Source of the DNA: Bacteroidales bacterium
Lineage (GTDB): Bacteria; Bacteroidota; Bacteroidia; Bacteroidales; Tenuifilaceae
Assembly: GCA_018056955.1 (NCBI GenBank)
Contig: JAGPEQ010000001.1
Location: forward strand, 63,773-127,772
DNA length: 64,000 bases
Direction: 5' to 3'
Numbering within the stretch: the first letter of the stretch is position 1; every line of letters begins with the position of its first letter. The translations under genes were made by a program, and so were the position numbers. Of the stretch, positions 63,372 through 64,000 are shown one piece after another. The notes beneath the pieces were generated by a model that was not told the DNA's origin, ran no database searches, and saw only the letters and a list, made by a program, of their open reading frames with translations.

Positions 63372-64000
63372 AAGAGCCTACCTTGCTCAGGAAATTTTAT
63401 TTTATTTAAATGTTTATAGGCTAAATCGGTTACTTCGCGGCCACGTGGGGTTCTTTTTAAAAATCCTTCCTGTATCAGGAATGGTTCATAAACCTCTTCA
63501 ATGGTACCAGCATCTTCACCAACTGCAGTTGCAATGGTATTTAATCCAACCGGTCCGCCCTTAAACTTTTCAATAATTGTTAGTAATATTTTATTGTCCA
63601 TCTCATCGAGCCCTCTGGAATCGATTTTTAAAGCATTTAAAGCTTCCTTTGCTATATCAATATCTATATAACCATTACCAATTACCTGAGCAAAATCTCG
63701 AACTCTGCGCAATAGTGCATTTGCAATTCTTGGTGTTCCCCTACTCCGCATTGCTATTTCAACGGCTGCATCATCTCTTATATCAATTTTTAGAATAGAG
63801 GCTGATCGTTTTACTATCCCTGCTAAAATATCAACAGTATAGTACTCAAGAAGAAATTTTATTCCAAAGCGAGCCCTAAGAGGACTTGTTAGTAATCCAC
63901 TGCGGGTTGTTGCTCCGATTAAAGTAAATGGATTTAATTCTATTTGAATTGACCTTGCGCTTGGTCCTTTATCTATAATAATATCAATCTTGTAATCTTC
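63368..64000 (-). CDS. ruvB: Holliday junction helicase RuvB, C-terminal part
   Basis: The last ~210 codons of RuvB, cut by the window end. [19 protein letters not shown] (sensor 1 region), [20 protein letters not shown] (sensor 2) and the winged-helix end [25 protein letters not shown] are diagnostic. RuvB drives branch migration with RuvA. Confidence 0.96.
   Translation of the reverse strand, partial: EDYKIDIIIDKGPSARSIQIELNPFTLIGATTRSGLLTSPLRARFGIKFLLEYYTVDILAGIVKRSASILKIDIRDDAAVEIAMRSRGTPRIANALLRRVRDFAQVIGNGYIDIDIAKEALNALKIDSRGLDEMDNKILLTIIEKFKGGPVGLNTIATAVGEDAGTIEEVYEPFLIQEGFLKRTPRGREVTDLAYKHLNKIKFPEQGRLF

Noticed and set aside
1-64000. CRISPR arrays, insertion sequences, prophage or rRNA
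   Set aside because: I saw no regularly spaced repeats, no transposase or integrase frame, no phage structural genes and no rRNA in the whole window.

Overview
The window is a gene-dense chromosomal piece of a Bacteroidota bacterium, most likely from the Bacteroidales or a close marine or anaerobic relative. Supporting signs are the Bacteroidota-type promoters (TTTG-like -33 box and TAnnTTTG -7 box, best seen before tRNA-Arg and the Na/Pi symporter), weak Shine-Dalgarno sequences, an AtpB with a long extracytoplasmic N-terminal domain, the DUF4271-hemD-rnpA-yidD cluster, DUF4254 paired with a GT9 enzyme, bactofilin, and many Sec or lipoprotein signals. GC content looks near 40 percent by eye and lower after about 43 kb. 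I see no insertion sequence, prophage, CRISPR array or rRNA.

Layout. 0-6.1 kb: a TetR regulator with an extra C-terminal domain and two palindromic operators, a hidden cysteine-rich mini-gene, then an operon of glycyl radical activase, trans-4-hydroxy-L-proline dehydratase (HypD type) and a secreted S37 prolyl aminopeptidase, which together look like a pathway for hydroxyproline- and proline-rich peptides. 6.1-17.6 kb: secreted superoxide dismutase, an unusual repeat-bearing intergenic region, nadB, a PHP phosphatase, a lysine exporter split into two genes, an acid phosphatase, a DUF362 ferredoxin lipoprotein, tRNA-Arg(CCT), an Lrp regulator, an AEC carrier, YceI, and a dtd-mazG-deoC run. 17.6-34.2 kb: an SGLT symporter with a sugar nucleotidyltransferase, an M23 peptidase, trhP-like U32, DUF4254-GT9, YitT, rsgA, AIM24, mnmH, a universal stress protein, prenyl synthase with an RND/MMPL exporter, and a Na/Pi symporter.

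34.2-45.5 kb is one long minus-strand run: a TPR-SpoIIE phosphatase, an exported ankyrin-PPP phosphatase, an exported CotH-like protein, a rhomboid protease, bactofilin, an AtpI-like membrane protein, then atpB-E-F-H-A-G (beta and epsilon lie elsewhere). 45.5-64 kb: AsmA and a histidine kinase; yidD, rnpA, hemD, DUF4271, uvrC and adenine deaminase; two perfect parS-type palindromes abutting mnmG; ybeY, an anti-sigma-type kinase, EnvC, dut, a flippase; and finally a cyclophilin lipoprotein, pheS, a Crp/Fnr regulator and the 3' part of ruvB.

Most genes are housekeeping. The parts most worth a second look are the TetR fusion with its tandem operators, the start-codon-less cysteine-rich gene, the hydroxyproline-peptide operon, the exported ankyrin phosphatase/CotH-like/SpoIIE cluster joined to the ATP synthase genes, and the parS pair.
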